Positions 1 to 7,929 of a stretch of 37,821 bases of DNA are shown in pieces (position 1 is the first letter of the stretch; every line of letters starts with the position of its first letter). This DNA comes from an uncultured Collinsella sp. (GTDB lineage: Bacteria; Actinomycetota; Coriobacteriia; Coriobacteriales; Coriobacteriaceae). The stretch spans positions 1 to 37,821 of the forward strand of contig CAUGJE010000019.1 in assembly GCA_959599915.1 (NCBI GenBank), given 5' to 3'. The notes beneath the pieces are model-generated. The model searched no databases. It was not told the origin of the DNA and worked only from the letters and a program-made list of their open reading frames with translations. The translations under genes and the position numbers were made by a program.

Positions 1-135
1 CTGCGGAAACGCGGGGCCCGTTCAGGCTGTTGCGTTGAGATTGAAAATCAACCCTAATTGTAGTTTCAGGTTAGTCCGAGTTTTGACTATCGTCAAGGGC
101 GGCCGTGCAAGACGTGCGACCTATATAACATATCG
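1..135. other. Window edge with no recognised gene
   Basis: I see no convincing coding region here. A TTGACT-like hexamer at 83-88 and a TATAAC at 124-129 are too far apart to form a normal promoter. The stretch is probably downstream sequence shared by the minus-strand gene at 198-488 and whatever lies left of the window. Confidence 0.4.
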
Positions 136-171
136 ACAAAAAGACCGCCGGCGCGGGGCGGCGCCGACGGT
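136..171 (-). terminator. Intrinsic terminator after the small unknown gene
   Basis: An 11-bp stem (144-154 with 161-171, one G-T pair) has a 6-nt loop. On the minus strand it is followed by a T run (plus-strand A run 138-142). It lies just past the stop codon of the minus-strand gene at 198-488, so it is the natural end of that transcript. Confidence 0.8.
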
Positions 172-197
172 TGCGAGAGAATATCGATTGTTGGCTG

Positions 198-488
198 TTA
201 AGCAGCGACGGCCTCGTAGACCGTGGCGCCCGAGAAGCTGTCGTGCAGGCTCTTGCCGCAGATCCAAGGCAGCTCGACGACCTCGCAGACCGTGTTGACC
301 AGCTCGGAGCAGTCAGTAAAGTGCCCCTTATCGTTGAGGGCCTCGCAATCCTGAACACGCCAATAGCCATCGGTGTGCGTGATGTAGTACTCGTGATCGT
401 CAATCGTCACAAAAGCGCGCGTCTTGGAACGCAGCAGCTTCAGAAATCCTTCGAAGTCGGTCTCGACGACATCTCCAGCCTGGAACAT
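198..488 (-). CDS. Small protein of unknown function (96 aa)
   Basis: The 96-residue product begins MFQAGDVVETDFEGFL and is acidic, without a signal peptide or membrane segment. I do not recognise a family. The first half looks like a small beta-rich fold (GDVVETDF, AFVTIDDHEYYITHTDGYW), and it contains three Cys residues. The start at 488 was chosen because a strong GGAGG lies at 496-500; the reading frame extends 12 codons further but without a ribosome binding site. It is followed by a good terminator at 136-171 and is divergent from the nitroreductase, so it is probably a single-gene unit. Function not assigned. Confidence 0.7.
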   Translation of the reverse strand: MFQAGDVVETDFEGFLKLLRSKTRAFVTIDDHEYYITHTDGYWRVQDCEALNDKGHFTDCSELVNTVCEVVELPWICGKSLHDSFSGATVYEAVAA

Positions 489-617
489 GATGTTACCTCC
501 TGGCCCGGCGCCACCACGGCGCATTGATAAACGCTGGTACTCCTTTAGTAAAACCTTTATCAGAGGTTATGCGTTCGTCATTTAGGCAAGTGGTAAAAAA
601 CCGCAGGGTAGACGGGA

Positions 618-629
618 TAAAACGTTTAA
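618..629. promoter_or_regulatory. LacI-type operator-like palindrome
   Basis: TAAAACGTTTAA contains the perfect palindrome AAACGTTT (620-627), the core found in many LacI-family operators. It lies about 155 bases upstream of the nitroreductase start and 130 bases from the divergent small gene. Two LacI-family regulators occur in the window, but nothing links either to this site. Confidence 0.3.
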
Positions 630-771
630 CCATCCCATTTGTTTGTCACATTCTGAAGGTACTTTTATGCAAACCTACTTTCCCAATTGGAATCTACCCT
701 TTTGGCCGGGCAATTGACCGTCTATCGTTTGAGCCCGACGGGTATGAACGGGGCATCTGCAACGCCACCGC

Positions 772-777
772 AAGGAG
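772..777 (+). promoter_or_regulatory. Ribosome binding site deciding the nitroreductase start
   Basis: AAGGAG lies five bases upstream of ATG 783. The frame is open from 687, but only the ATG at 783 has this site, and the protein then begins METIEALIHRR, as nitroreductases do. Confidence 0.75.
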
Positions 778-782
778 ACACC

Positions 783-1304
783 ATGGAGACTATCGAAGCG
801 CTCATCCACCGCCGCAGCTGCCGCAAATACAGCGATCGTCCCGTCGAGGCCGAAAAGCTTGCACGTATTATCGAAGCCGGCCAATATGCACCGAGCGGCA
901 TGGGCCGCCAACCGGTGACGTTTGTCGCCGTCACCGACCCCGCGACCGTCGAGCGTCTCTCACAGCTCAACGCCCAGGTCATGGGCAGCAACAGCGACCC
1001 CTTCTATGGCGCCAAGACCGTTGTGGTGGTACTGGTCGACCGCAGCGTGCCCACGCATCTGGAAGACGGCTCGCTCGCCATGGGCAACTTGCTCAACGCC
1101 GCCTATGCACTGGGTGTCGATTCGTGCTGGATTCACCGCGCGCACGAGGTCTTTGACTCGCCCGAGGGCCTGGAGCTGCTGGCCAGCTGGGGCCTGCCCG
1201 CCGACGGCAACCTGCGCGGTGTCGGTCACTGCATTCTGGGCTATGCCGAGGACACGCTACCCGAGCCCAAACCCCGCCGCGACAACGTGGTGTATGTAAA
1301 GTAA
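783..1304 (+). CDS. Nitroreductase family flavoprotein
   Basis: This 173-residue protein belongs to the nitroreductase family (FMN-dependent, NAD(P)H-using oxidoreductases, usually cytosolic dimers). Family features are the N-terminal IEALIHRRSCRKY, which contacts FMN phosphate, the APSGMGRQP segment near residues 36-44, and the LAMGNLLNAAYALGVDSCWI helix near residues 97-116. The length suits the short nitroreductase subgroup. The start at 783 follows AAGGAG; upstream in-frame starts lack one. It is monocistronic, divergent from the small unknown gene and convergent with the membrane protein at 1346-1921. The substrate cannot be read from sequence; quinones, nitroaromatics or flavin metabolites are all possible. 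Confidence 0.9.
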   Translation: METIEALIHRRSCRKYSDRPVEAEKLARIIEAGQYAPSGMGRQPVTFVAVTDPATVERLSQLNAQVMGSNSDPFYGAKTVVVVLVDRSVPTHLEDGSLAMGNLLNAAYALGVDSCWIHRAHEVFDSPEGLELLASWGLPADGNLRGVGHCILGYAEDTLPEPKPRRDNVVYVK

Positions 1305-1310
1305 TTAGTT

Positions 1311-1332
1311 CCGCCGTTCTAACGAACGGCGG
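1311..1332. terminator. Convergent stem-loop between nitroreductase and membrane protein
   Basis: A perfect 9-bp stem (1311-1319 with 1324-1332) has a TAAC loop, seven bases after the nitroreductase stop. No T run follows on either strand, so it may be a weak terminator or RNA end-protecting hairpin. A hairpin with the same CGCCGTT core, also followed by ACCCGCTCG-like sequence, occurs at 12363-12387. Confidence 0.5.
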
Positions 1333-1345
1333 ACCCGCTCGCAAC

Positions 1346-1921
1346 TTATCTTGCCGGTGGAGTTGTCGTCGTTTCGTTCGTTTGAGTCGTTTCGGCACCG
1401 TCGCCCTGTTCGTCCTCGTCCTTTTGAGCGTCGGCGATGGTAGAGGCCGCCGCAACGATACCGCGCTGGGGCGCGACGCCCGTCTGGGTCTGAGCGCCCT
1501 CGACAATTTCTGTGCCTGCATGCGCGAGCTCGGGCGATTTAAACATCGCGTCCAAGTTGGCGCCACCGCCGGCGTAGCCAAGCGCTGCGAGCGCGATGAC
1601 GATCACTGCAACGACGACCGCGATCGGAACATAACGATGCCAACCAGCCGGATTGAGTCCGCTGCGACGAGCCGCCCCGCGGCTGATGTAACCGAGCGTT
1701 CCGTCGTGCTTGAGCTTTGAGCCCACCACGCGTTTGCGGCCCCACAACGAGGACTCTGTCTGCATGGCCAAGCGGGCGCTTGCCGAAGGATAGCCGTATT
1801 TAGTGCGCTTGAACGAGCCATCAAACCCCGAGGCGTGTTTGCCCCACGTCACCGGTGTTGTGCGTCGGTTGACCGGCGCGGCACTCCGCCTTCTGCGGCT
1901 CGGTTTTGTAGTCTCAGCCAT
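1346..1921 (-). CDS. Single-pass membrane protein of unknown function
   Basis: The 191-residue product has a long basic N-terminal half (Arg/Lys-rich, residues 1-95), one clear transmembrane segment at about 98-117 (YVPIAVVVAVIVIALAALGY) and a Thr/Gln/acidic-rich C-terminal tail of about 70 residues ending in TTTTPPAR. Charge distribution suggests N-in/C-out topology. I do not recognise a domain. ATG 1921 is preceded by GGGGG at about five bases; an upstream GTG at 1975 has no ribosome binding site. The stop codon lies 13 bases from the convergent hairpin at 1311-1332. The low-complexity tail resembles a wall- or peptidoglycan-facing linker, but that is a guess. Confidence 0.65.
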   Translation of the reverse strand: MAETTKPSRRRRSAAPVNRRTTPVTWGKHASGFDGSFKRTKYGYPSASARLAMQTESSLWGRKRVVGSKLKHDGTLGYISRGAARRSGLNPAGWHRYVPIAVVVAVIVIALAALGYAGGGANLDAMFKSPELAHAGTEIVEGAQTQTGVAPQRGIVAAASTIADAQKDEDEQGDGAETTQTNETTTTPPAR

Positions 1922-2005
1922 ACGCCCCCGCACGCCGTAACCAAATCGAAACAATAACGCTTTGGACTGTAGCACACGCGTCGCGCGCGGTCACGGGCGC
2001 CTCGC

Positions 2006-3223
2006 TCAACGGTCATCGTCCTTCAGCAAGCGCCACAGCGTTGTTCGGCTTATGCCCAGCACCTCCGCCGCACGGGTTCGGTTGCCGTGGAGATGATCTA
2101 CAACCAGATGCGCGATATCTCGCTCGGTATCGGCCAACGGTCGCAGGATATACAGGTCGCTTTCGAGTGTCGGGGCGCCAAAGGTTGCGGTCTTAATCAC
2201 GTCCTCTTGGGCGAGCACTTCCTCCGCCACAGCGCGATCCACCGTGCCCGTCCCCACCAATATATACAGTCGTTCCGAGACCTCGCGGAGCTGCAGATAG
2301 TTGCGCGACCAGCGGTAAGCATCGAGCGCCTTCGTCGCCGCGGCAGACAGCGTGGGCGCTGCCGTCCCAAATGCACCAGCGAGATATTCCAAATAGCGCG
2401 CAACCTTCGTCGACGCGGCTCCCTGCTCGACGATTGCCGGCGCCACGCTCACCGCACAGGCGAAGCGCTCGGTCACAAAGGCGGCTTGATCACTTTCGCT
2501 GCCGCCCGGCATGTCATTCGCCGTCAGCACCACATGGCAGCGCGTCGCCAACGCGGTGTCGGCCATCGTGGAAACGAGCTCGCGAAGGCGCTGGGGGCCA
2601 ACCGCATTCCAGCCCGCAATGCAAAGCGTCAGCCCCGTTTGGAACAACGGCGATTCGGCGCTTTTGAGCACGTGGCGCCAACCGCGATCGGTAAGCTCAT
2701 CGAGCGCAACGGCAACAAAGGGCTGATCGACAAAAGGACCGTCCAGATAGAGACGCATGGCAATCTCGACCTGACCCGCTCCCAGCTCGCCCTCGAGCAT
2801 AAGGGGCACACCGCGCGCATAGCTCTCGGCGACCGGCGCAGCCACCGAAGCTGCCCCCTCAACGATGCCGTACGCGCTCGATTCGTAGCGGGCCTCAACT
2901 TCGTCGGCATTGAGCCACTCGATGCCAGCATGTGCCGCGGCGCCGCGCACCTCGCGGACCACGACGGCCCAAAGGCCCCCGCCCTCTTTGTCGGTGGGGC
3001 GAACGGTCAGGCTCAAGCGCGTACCCGCACGTCCCATAACCAGACGCGCGCCGTCTCCTATACGGTCGAGGCGTTCGGCAACAAAAGCCGCCACACCCCG
3101 CTCAAGCGCCGCGTCATTCATGGTCGAAATCGCGACGTCCCCACGCGCATCAATTGCCAATGCCGAGGCCCCGGCAGCAGCCAGGGCCTCGGTCAAGATG
3201 TTCAGCTTGGCATCGCTATCCAT
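2006..3223 (-). CDS. Transcriptional regulator with decayed sigma54-activator AAA domain and Fis-type HTH
   Basis: The 405-residue protein is laid out like an NtrC-type activator: a variable sensor-like region (1-120), a central AAA-like region (about 123-322) and a C-terminal Fis helix-turn-helix (about 377-402, HGNRTRAAEVLGISRTTLWR). The central region keeps the family frame: LEGELGAGQVE (143-153) stands where GExGxGKE normally is, and YRWSRNYLQLREVSERLYIL (303-322) where the WPGNVRELxNxxER segment is. The Walker A lysine is Gln, and I find no GAFTGA loop. It therefore probably binds DNA without ATP-driven sigma54 activation. Start 3223 was chosen at the first ATG that gives the conserved layout; the frame runs open to 3424 without a good ribosome binding site. 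It lies downstream of the YeiH gene on the same strand. Confidence 0.75.
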   Translation of the reverse strand: MDSDAKLNILTEALAAAGASALAIDARGDVAISTMNDAALERGVAAFVAERLDRIGDGARLVMGRAGTRLSLTVRPTDKEGGGLWAVVVREVRGAAAHAGIEWLNADEVEARYESSAYGIVEGAASVAAPVAESYARGVPLMLEGELGAGQVEIAMRLYLDGPFVDQPFVAVALDELTDRGWRHVLKSAESPLFQTGLTLCIAGWNAVGPQRLRELVSTMADTALATRCHVVLTANDMPGGSESDQAAFVTERFACAVSVAPAIVEQGAASTKVARYLEYLAGAFGTAAPTLSAAATKALDAYRWSRNYLQLREVSERLYILVGTGTVDRAVAEEVLAQEDVIKTATFGAPTLESDLYILRPLADTERDIAHLVVDHLHGNRTRAAEVLGISRTTLWRLLKDDDR

Positions 3224-3489
3224 GATTTGCCCCTGTCCGCGGCGACGTGCAACCGCCGACGGTCGCACCACCGAGTGTTTCAAAATTGAACGATATTGCT
3301 CACCAAACACTATAGGGCAGAAAGCGCCGTCCTGCGAGTATAGGTGTTGCCCCGCATCGCCATCCTGGCGGGGCGATAAGAGCTCTTCGGGACTTATAAA
3401 CCTGCGGACAAGCCATACCCGCAAGAGCTCCTATCGCTCCACCGCAAGCTTGCGCCCACCAGCAACCAGCACGCAAATAAGCTACTCCT

Positions 3490-4524
3490 CTACCAGATTC
3501 CCAGCACGTGCTGCATTCCCAAACTCATGCACGCAATGCCAATCCAGCAGCAAAAGCCCAGCGCGATGGGCTTGCCGCCCTTTTTGACCAGCTCGACGAT
3601 ATCGGTATTAAAGCCAATAGCCGCCATGGCCATCACGATAAAGAACTTCGACAGCTCCTTGATGGGCGCCGTGATGGACACGGGAAGCTGAAGCACCGTG
3701 GTGATTACGCTCGCCAGCACAAAGAACAGCACAAACATGGGAAACGCGCGTTTAAGCGAGAACGTGCTTTTGGCGTCGCCGCCGGCCTTGCGCGCCAGAT
3801 GCATCTGCCAGCATGCGAGGACCAACGTGATGGGAATAATGGCCAGCGTCCTGGTGAGCTTAACCACCGTGGCGCTCTCGAGCACATTGGCGCCGGGATG
3901 CATGCTGTCCCAGGCGCTCGCCGCAGCCGTTACGGACGAGGTGTCGTTGATGGCGGTGCCGGCAAACAGGCCAAAGCCCTCGTCTGTCAGCCCGAGCATA
4001 CCGCCGAGCGTCGGAAACACGAGCGCCGCGATAACGTTAAACAGGAAGATGACCGAAATAGCCTGGGCAATCTCGCGATCGTCGGCATCGATGACGGGCG
4101 CGGTCGCGGCGATGGCAGAACCGCCGCAAATCGACGAGCCCACACCCACAAGCGTCGCGATCTTGCTCGGCACGTTCATAACGCGGCAGAGCACAAAGGC
4201 AATGACAAGCGAAGTCGAGATTGTCGCCACGATAATCGGCAGCGACTGGGCGCCCTTGGACAGAATCTGCGAGAGGTTCATGCCAAAGCCAAGCAGGATT
4301 ACCGCGTACTGCAAGACTTTTTTAGACGTATAGGTGACGCCGGCGGCGAGCTGTTCGCGACGATTCTTGGAAAAGACGAGCGCCAGGACCATGCCAAAGA
4401 GGATGGCGAATACCGGACCGCCGACCACCTCAATTTGTTTGCCGAGCAACGTCGCGGGAATGGCGATGATCAGGCAGAACAAAACGCCTTTCCAGCGCTC
4501 GCGTACGATATTTGCCAGTTGCAT
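3490..4524 (-). CDS. YeiH/UPF0324 family inner-membrane protein
   Basis: The 344-residue protein is almost entirely hydrophobic helices, about ten predicted membrane segments. It carries the hallmark motifs of the YeiH family (putative sulfate exporter family): GVGSSICGGSAIAA near residue 127 and GTAINDTSSV near residue 189. Family members are thought to move a small anion, but the substrate is not settled. ATG 4524 follows AAGGAA. It is divergent from a GntR/FCD regulator 163 bases away, the usual arrangement for a regulator and its target, and is followed 266 bases later by a Fis-HTH regulator on the same strand. Length is normal. Confidence 0.85.
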   Translation of the reverse strand: MQLANIVRERWKGVLFCLIIAIPATLLGKQIEVVGGPVFAILFGMVLALVFSKNRREQLAAGVTYTSKKVLQYAVILLGFGMNLSQILSKGAQSLPIIVATISTSLVIAFVLCRVMNVPSKIATLVGVGSSICGGSAIAATAPVIDADDREIAQAISVIFLFNVIAALVFPTLGGMLGLTDEGFGLFAGTAINDTSSVTAAASAWDSMHPGANVLESATVVKLTRTLAIIPITLVLACWQMHLARKAGGDAKSTFSLKRAFPMFVLFFVLASVITTVLQLPVSITAPIKELSKFFIVMAMAAIGFNTDIVELVKKGGKPIALGFCCWIGIACMSLGMQHVLGIW

Positions 4525-4687
4525 ATGGGATTCCTTCTTTCTATTTCACGTTTGCGACGGCTTATGATACGGCAACATTGAGCGCAGCCTTGCGCAAACA
4601 CAGACTAAGATGCCGCAATAGTTCTTGGGCAACAGCCGAATTACCCACCGCGGAGAGCTGATTCGCGGCATAATTAACAACTGACAT

Positions 4688-5419
4688 ATGAGTTTGATAG
4701 AACAGTTGCGAGGCGCTATGGAAGAATCGATGCACGTCGGCGAGCAGGAAACGAGCCTACAGGACCAGTCCTACCACACCATTCGACGCAAAATCGTCTA
4801 CCTGGACTACAAGCCGGGCGAAAAGCTGGGCGTCAAGCAACTTTGCGACGACCTGGATATGGGGCGCACGCCCGTGCGCGAGGCTTTGGTTCGCTTGGCG
4901 CAGGAAGGCCTGGTGCGCACCGTGCCCCAGAGCGGCACCTACGTCTCACCCATCAACCTCACCCTTGCCGAGAGTGCCTGCTACATCCGCGAACATCTGG
5001 AAAAGCAGGTGATTGTGGAGTGCTGTGCGCGAGCCACGTCGGCCGGCATCGAGCAGCTCGACCGCGCCATCGTGCTGCAGGAAAAAGCCATGGCCGAAGA
5101 GGATCGCATCGGCTTCTTTTTGAGCGACAACCTCATGCATCACATGATTTTTAGCATCGCATGTCGCAGCACCGTTTGGTCGTGGCTCGAAGAGACCAAT
5201 GCCGACCTGGAGCGCTTCCGCTGGCTGCGCGCCGCCACGCAGGTTCTCGACAATCGGGACATCGTGAACGAGCACAAGCAGATTCGCCGCGCTATCGCCG
5301 GTCGCGACCCCATCGAAGCGAGCTTTTTGGTCAGCAAGCACCTGCACATGATGTTCCGCAACCAAACCGAGGTTCTGGACCAGTTCCCCGAGTACTTCGA
5401 GACCAGCAAGCTCCGCTAA
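4688..5419 (+). CDS. GntR-family transcriptional regulator, FCD (FadR-like) subgroup
   Basis: The 243-residue protein has an N-terminal winged helix (about residues 26-90) with the GntR signature GRTPVREALVRLAQEGLV followed by the wing TVPQSGTYVS. A C-terminal all-helical FCD effector domain (about 100-235) carries His residues (HHMIF, NEHKQI, SKHLH) that normally bind a metal and help hold a carboxylic-acid ligand. ATG 4688 has no clear ribosome binding site; an internal ATG at 4718 with GCGAGG at 4708-4713 is an alternative and keeps the whole DNA-binding domain. Divergence from the YeiH gene suggests it controls that gene and itself. The stop codon lies inside the stem of a repeat element (5418-5470). 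Confidence 0.88.
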   Translation: MSLIEQLRGAMEESMHVGEQETSLQDQSYHTIRRKIVYLDYKPGEKLGVKQLCDDLDMGRTPVREALVRLAQEGLVRTVPQSGTYVSPINLTLAESACYIREHLEKQVIVECCARATSAGIEQLDRAIVLQEKAMAEEDRIGFFLSDNLMHHMIFSIACRSTVWSWLEETNADLERFRWLRAATQVLDNRDIVNEHKQIRRAIAGRDPIEASFLVSKHLHMMFRNQTEVLDQFPEYFETSKLR

Positions 5420-5470
5420 CCTGCCAAAAAGGGACAGGTTTATTTTGGCAGGTTTTATCTGGGCAAATGC
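5418..5470 (+). repeat. Dispersed stem-loop repeat, copy A (AACCTGCCAAAA family)
   Basis: A perfect 12-bp stem (5418-5429 with 5443-5454) encloses the loop AGGGACAGGTTTA, followed by a conserved tail TTATCTGGGCAAA. Other copies are at 7811-7863 (inverted), 12543-12596 and 13376-13430. The stem is flanked by A and T runs, so it looks like a two-way terminator. It overlaps the stop codon of the GntR gene and abuts the glmS terminator hairpin. Confidence 0.85.
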
Positions 5471-5506
5471 AACAAGGCCCGGCTCCGCTGCAACGGAGCC
5501 GGGCCT
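5470..5506 (-). terminator. glmS terminator
   Basis: A perfect 13-bp GC-rich stem (5475-5487 with 5494-5506) has a 6-nt loop. On the minus strand it is followed by TTGTTGCATTTG, a T-rich tail. It sits 27 bases past the glmS stop codon and also faces the end of the convergent GntR gene. Confidence 0.8.
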
Positions 5507-5532
5507 CGGTCACTAGAACGGCGGAACAACAA

Positions 5533-7380
<1,848 letters not shown>

Positions 7381-7481
7381 AGGATAAATCCCTTCGTTCG
7401 CGTGACTGCAAGACGTCCACGCACAGGGGGCGCTGAGACGTATAACGTTCGAGTATTGTACTCACGCAAGCGCAAGCTGAT

Positions 7482-7515
7482 ATACCAGAAGTGGTATCTC
7501 AACTTAGATACCACT
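7482..7515. promoter_or_regulatory. Candidate operator upstream of glmS
   Basis: AGTGGTATCT (7490-7499) and AGATACCACT (7506-7515) form a perfect 10-bp inverted repeat with a 6-nt spacer. A third half-site, ATACCA, just to its left makes ATACCA-N4-TGGTAT. The TGGTAT/ATACCA half-site recalls sites of GntR/HutC amino-sugar regulators (NagR/DasR type), although the spacing differs. It lies upstream of a TACAAT -10 candidate for glmS. Confidence 0.5.
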
Positions 7516-7527
7516 CGATGCACACAT

Positions 7528-7575
7528 GCCCAAACCACCACGATGGGGACAGGCACCTTTGTGGTGGTTTTGGGC
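7528..7575 (+). repeat. GGGGACAGGCACC hairpin repeat, copy 1
   Basis: CCCAAACCACCAC (7529-7541) pairs with GTGGTGGTTTTGGG (7561-7574) with one bulged T. The 19-nt loop contains GGGGACAGGCACC. An inverted, slightly diverged copy lies at 7761-7797. Confidence 0.75.
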
Positions 7576-7602
7576 GTCGCGGCGGCCTATCCCGGCGAAA
7601 GA

Positions 7603-7657
7603 TCTCGATCTGTAACATCTAGGCCGCAATAAGCCGGCTTAGTGTTACAGATCGAGA
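7603..7657. repeat. TCTCGATCTGTAACA palindrome, unit 1
   Basis: A perfect 15-bp inverted repeat (7603-7617 with 7643-7657) is separated by 25 bases rich in GCCGGC-like sequence. The same arms recur in unit 2 at 7683-7739. Confidence 0.8.
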
Positions 7658-7682
7658 CATTACGGTTCGGCCCCTACACCAT

Positions 7683-7739
7683 GTCTCGATCTGTAACAGG
7701 TAGAGCCGGTTTTGCCGCCCAGATGTTACAGATCGAGAC
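7683..7739. repeat. TCTCGATCTGTAACA palindrome, unit 2
   Basis: A perfect 16-bp inverted repeat (7683-7698 with 7724-7739) is separated by 25 bases, the same spacer length as unit 1 but with mostly different spacer sequence. The equal geometry and conserved arms point to a defined element, not chance. Confidence 0.8.
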
Positions 7740-7760
7740 AATTGAAGGCCCGGGCAGCTC

Positions 7761-7797
7761 AAACCACCACAAAGGCACCTGTCCCCTTCGTGGTAGT
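7761..7797 (-). repeat. GGGGACAGG hairpin repeat, copy 2 (inverted)
   Basis: AAACCACCAC (7761-7770) pairs imperfectly with GTGGTAGT (7790-7797). Read on the minus strand, the loop gives GGGGACAGGTGCCTTT, one or two changes from copy 1. Its right arm has begun to decay. Confidence 0.7.
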
Positions 7798-7810
7798 CGC
7801 GCTGGCAACG

Positions 7811-7863
7811 GCGTTTGCCCAGATAAAACCTGCCAAAATAAACCTGTCCCTAATTGGCAGGTT
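7811..7863 (-). repeat. Dispersed stem-loop repeat, copy B (AACCTGCC family, inverted)
   Basis: This is the reverse complement of copies A, C and D: conserved tail GCGTTTGCCCAGATAAAA, then a stem (7826-7835 region with 7854-7863) around a loop containing AACCTGTCCC. Its edge at 7863 directly abuts the TTGACA of the next gene's promoter. Confidence 0.8.
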
Positions 7864-7894
7864 TTGACACCCTGGGGGCGGGCGATGCTACAAT
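7864..7894 (+). promoter_or_regulatory. Promoter of the LacI-type gene at 7930
   Basis: TTGACA (7864-7869) and TACAAT (7889-7894) are separated by 19 bases, slightly long. The -10 ends 35 bases before ATG 7930. Confidence 0.55.
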
Positions 7895-7929
7895 CTGGTT
7901 TGTACTTGAAACGCATCAAAGGGGCCGCT

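Larger units (their letters stand above)
489..782. other. Divergent promoter region, unknown gene / nitroreductase
   Basis: This 294-base spacer between divergent genes must carry both promoters, but I could not place either with confidence. It holds a LacI-type operator-like palindrome around 618-629 (listed separately) and a short inverted repeat AACCT-N7-AGGTT near 558-575. Confidence 0.4.
7381..7929. other. Repeat-packed intergenic region between glmS and a LacI gene
   Basis: This 549-base gap holds, from left to right: an operator-like palindrome set (7482-7515), a GGGGACAGGCACC hairpin (7528-7575), two TCTCGATCTGTAACA palindromes (7603-7657 and 7683-7739), a second GGGGACAGG hairpin in opposite orientation (7761-7797), an inverted copy of the AACCTGCC repeat (7811-7863) and the LacI promoter (7864-7894). 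I see no gene here. Confidence 0.8.

Noticed and set aside
83..129. TTGACT and TATAAC as a promoter
   Set aside because: Spacing of about 35 bases is far from the usual 16-19.
2087..3289. A plus-strand 400-codon frame opposite the Fis-HTH regulator
   Set aside because: Arg/His-rich, no motif, shadow of the regulator gene.
7381..7480. glmS ribozyme-riboswitch in the glmS leader
   Set aside because: I could not find the ribozyme core or its pseudoknots, and the leader is short.
7603..7739. Possible short CRISPR array (repeated TGTAACA arms)
   Set aside because: Repeats are inverted, not direct, only two units occur, and there are no cas genes.
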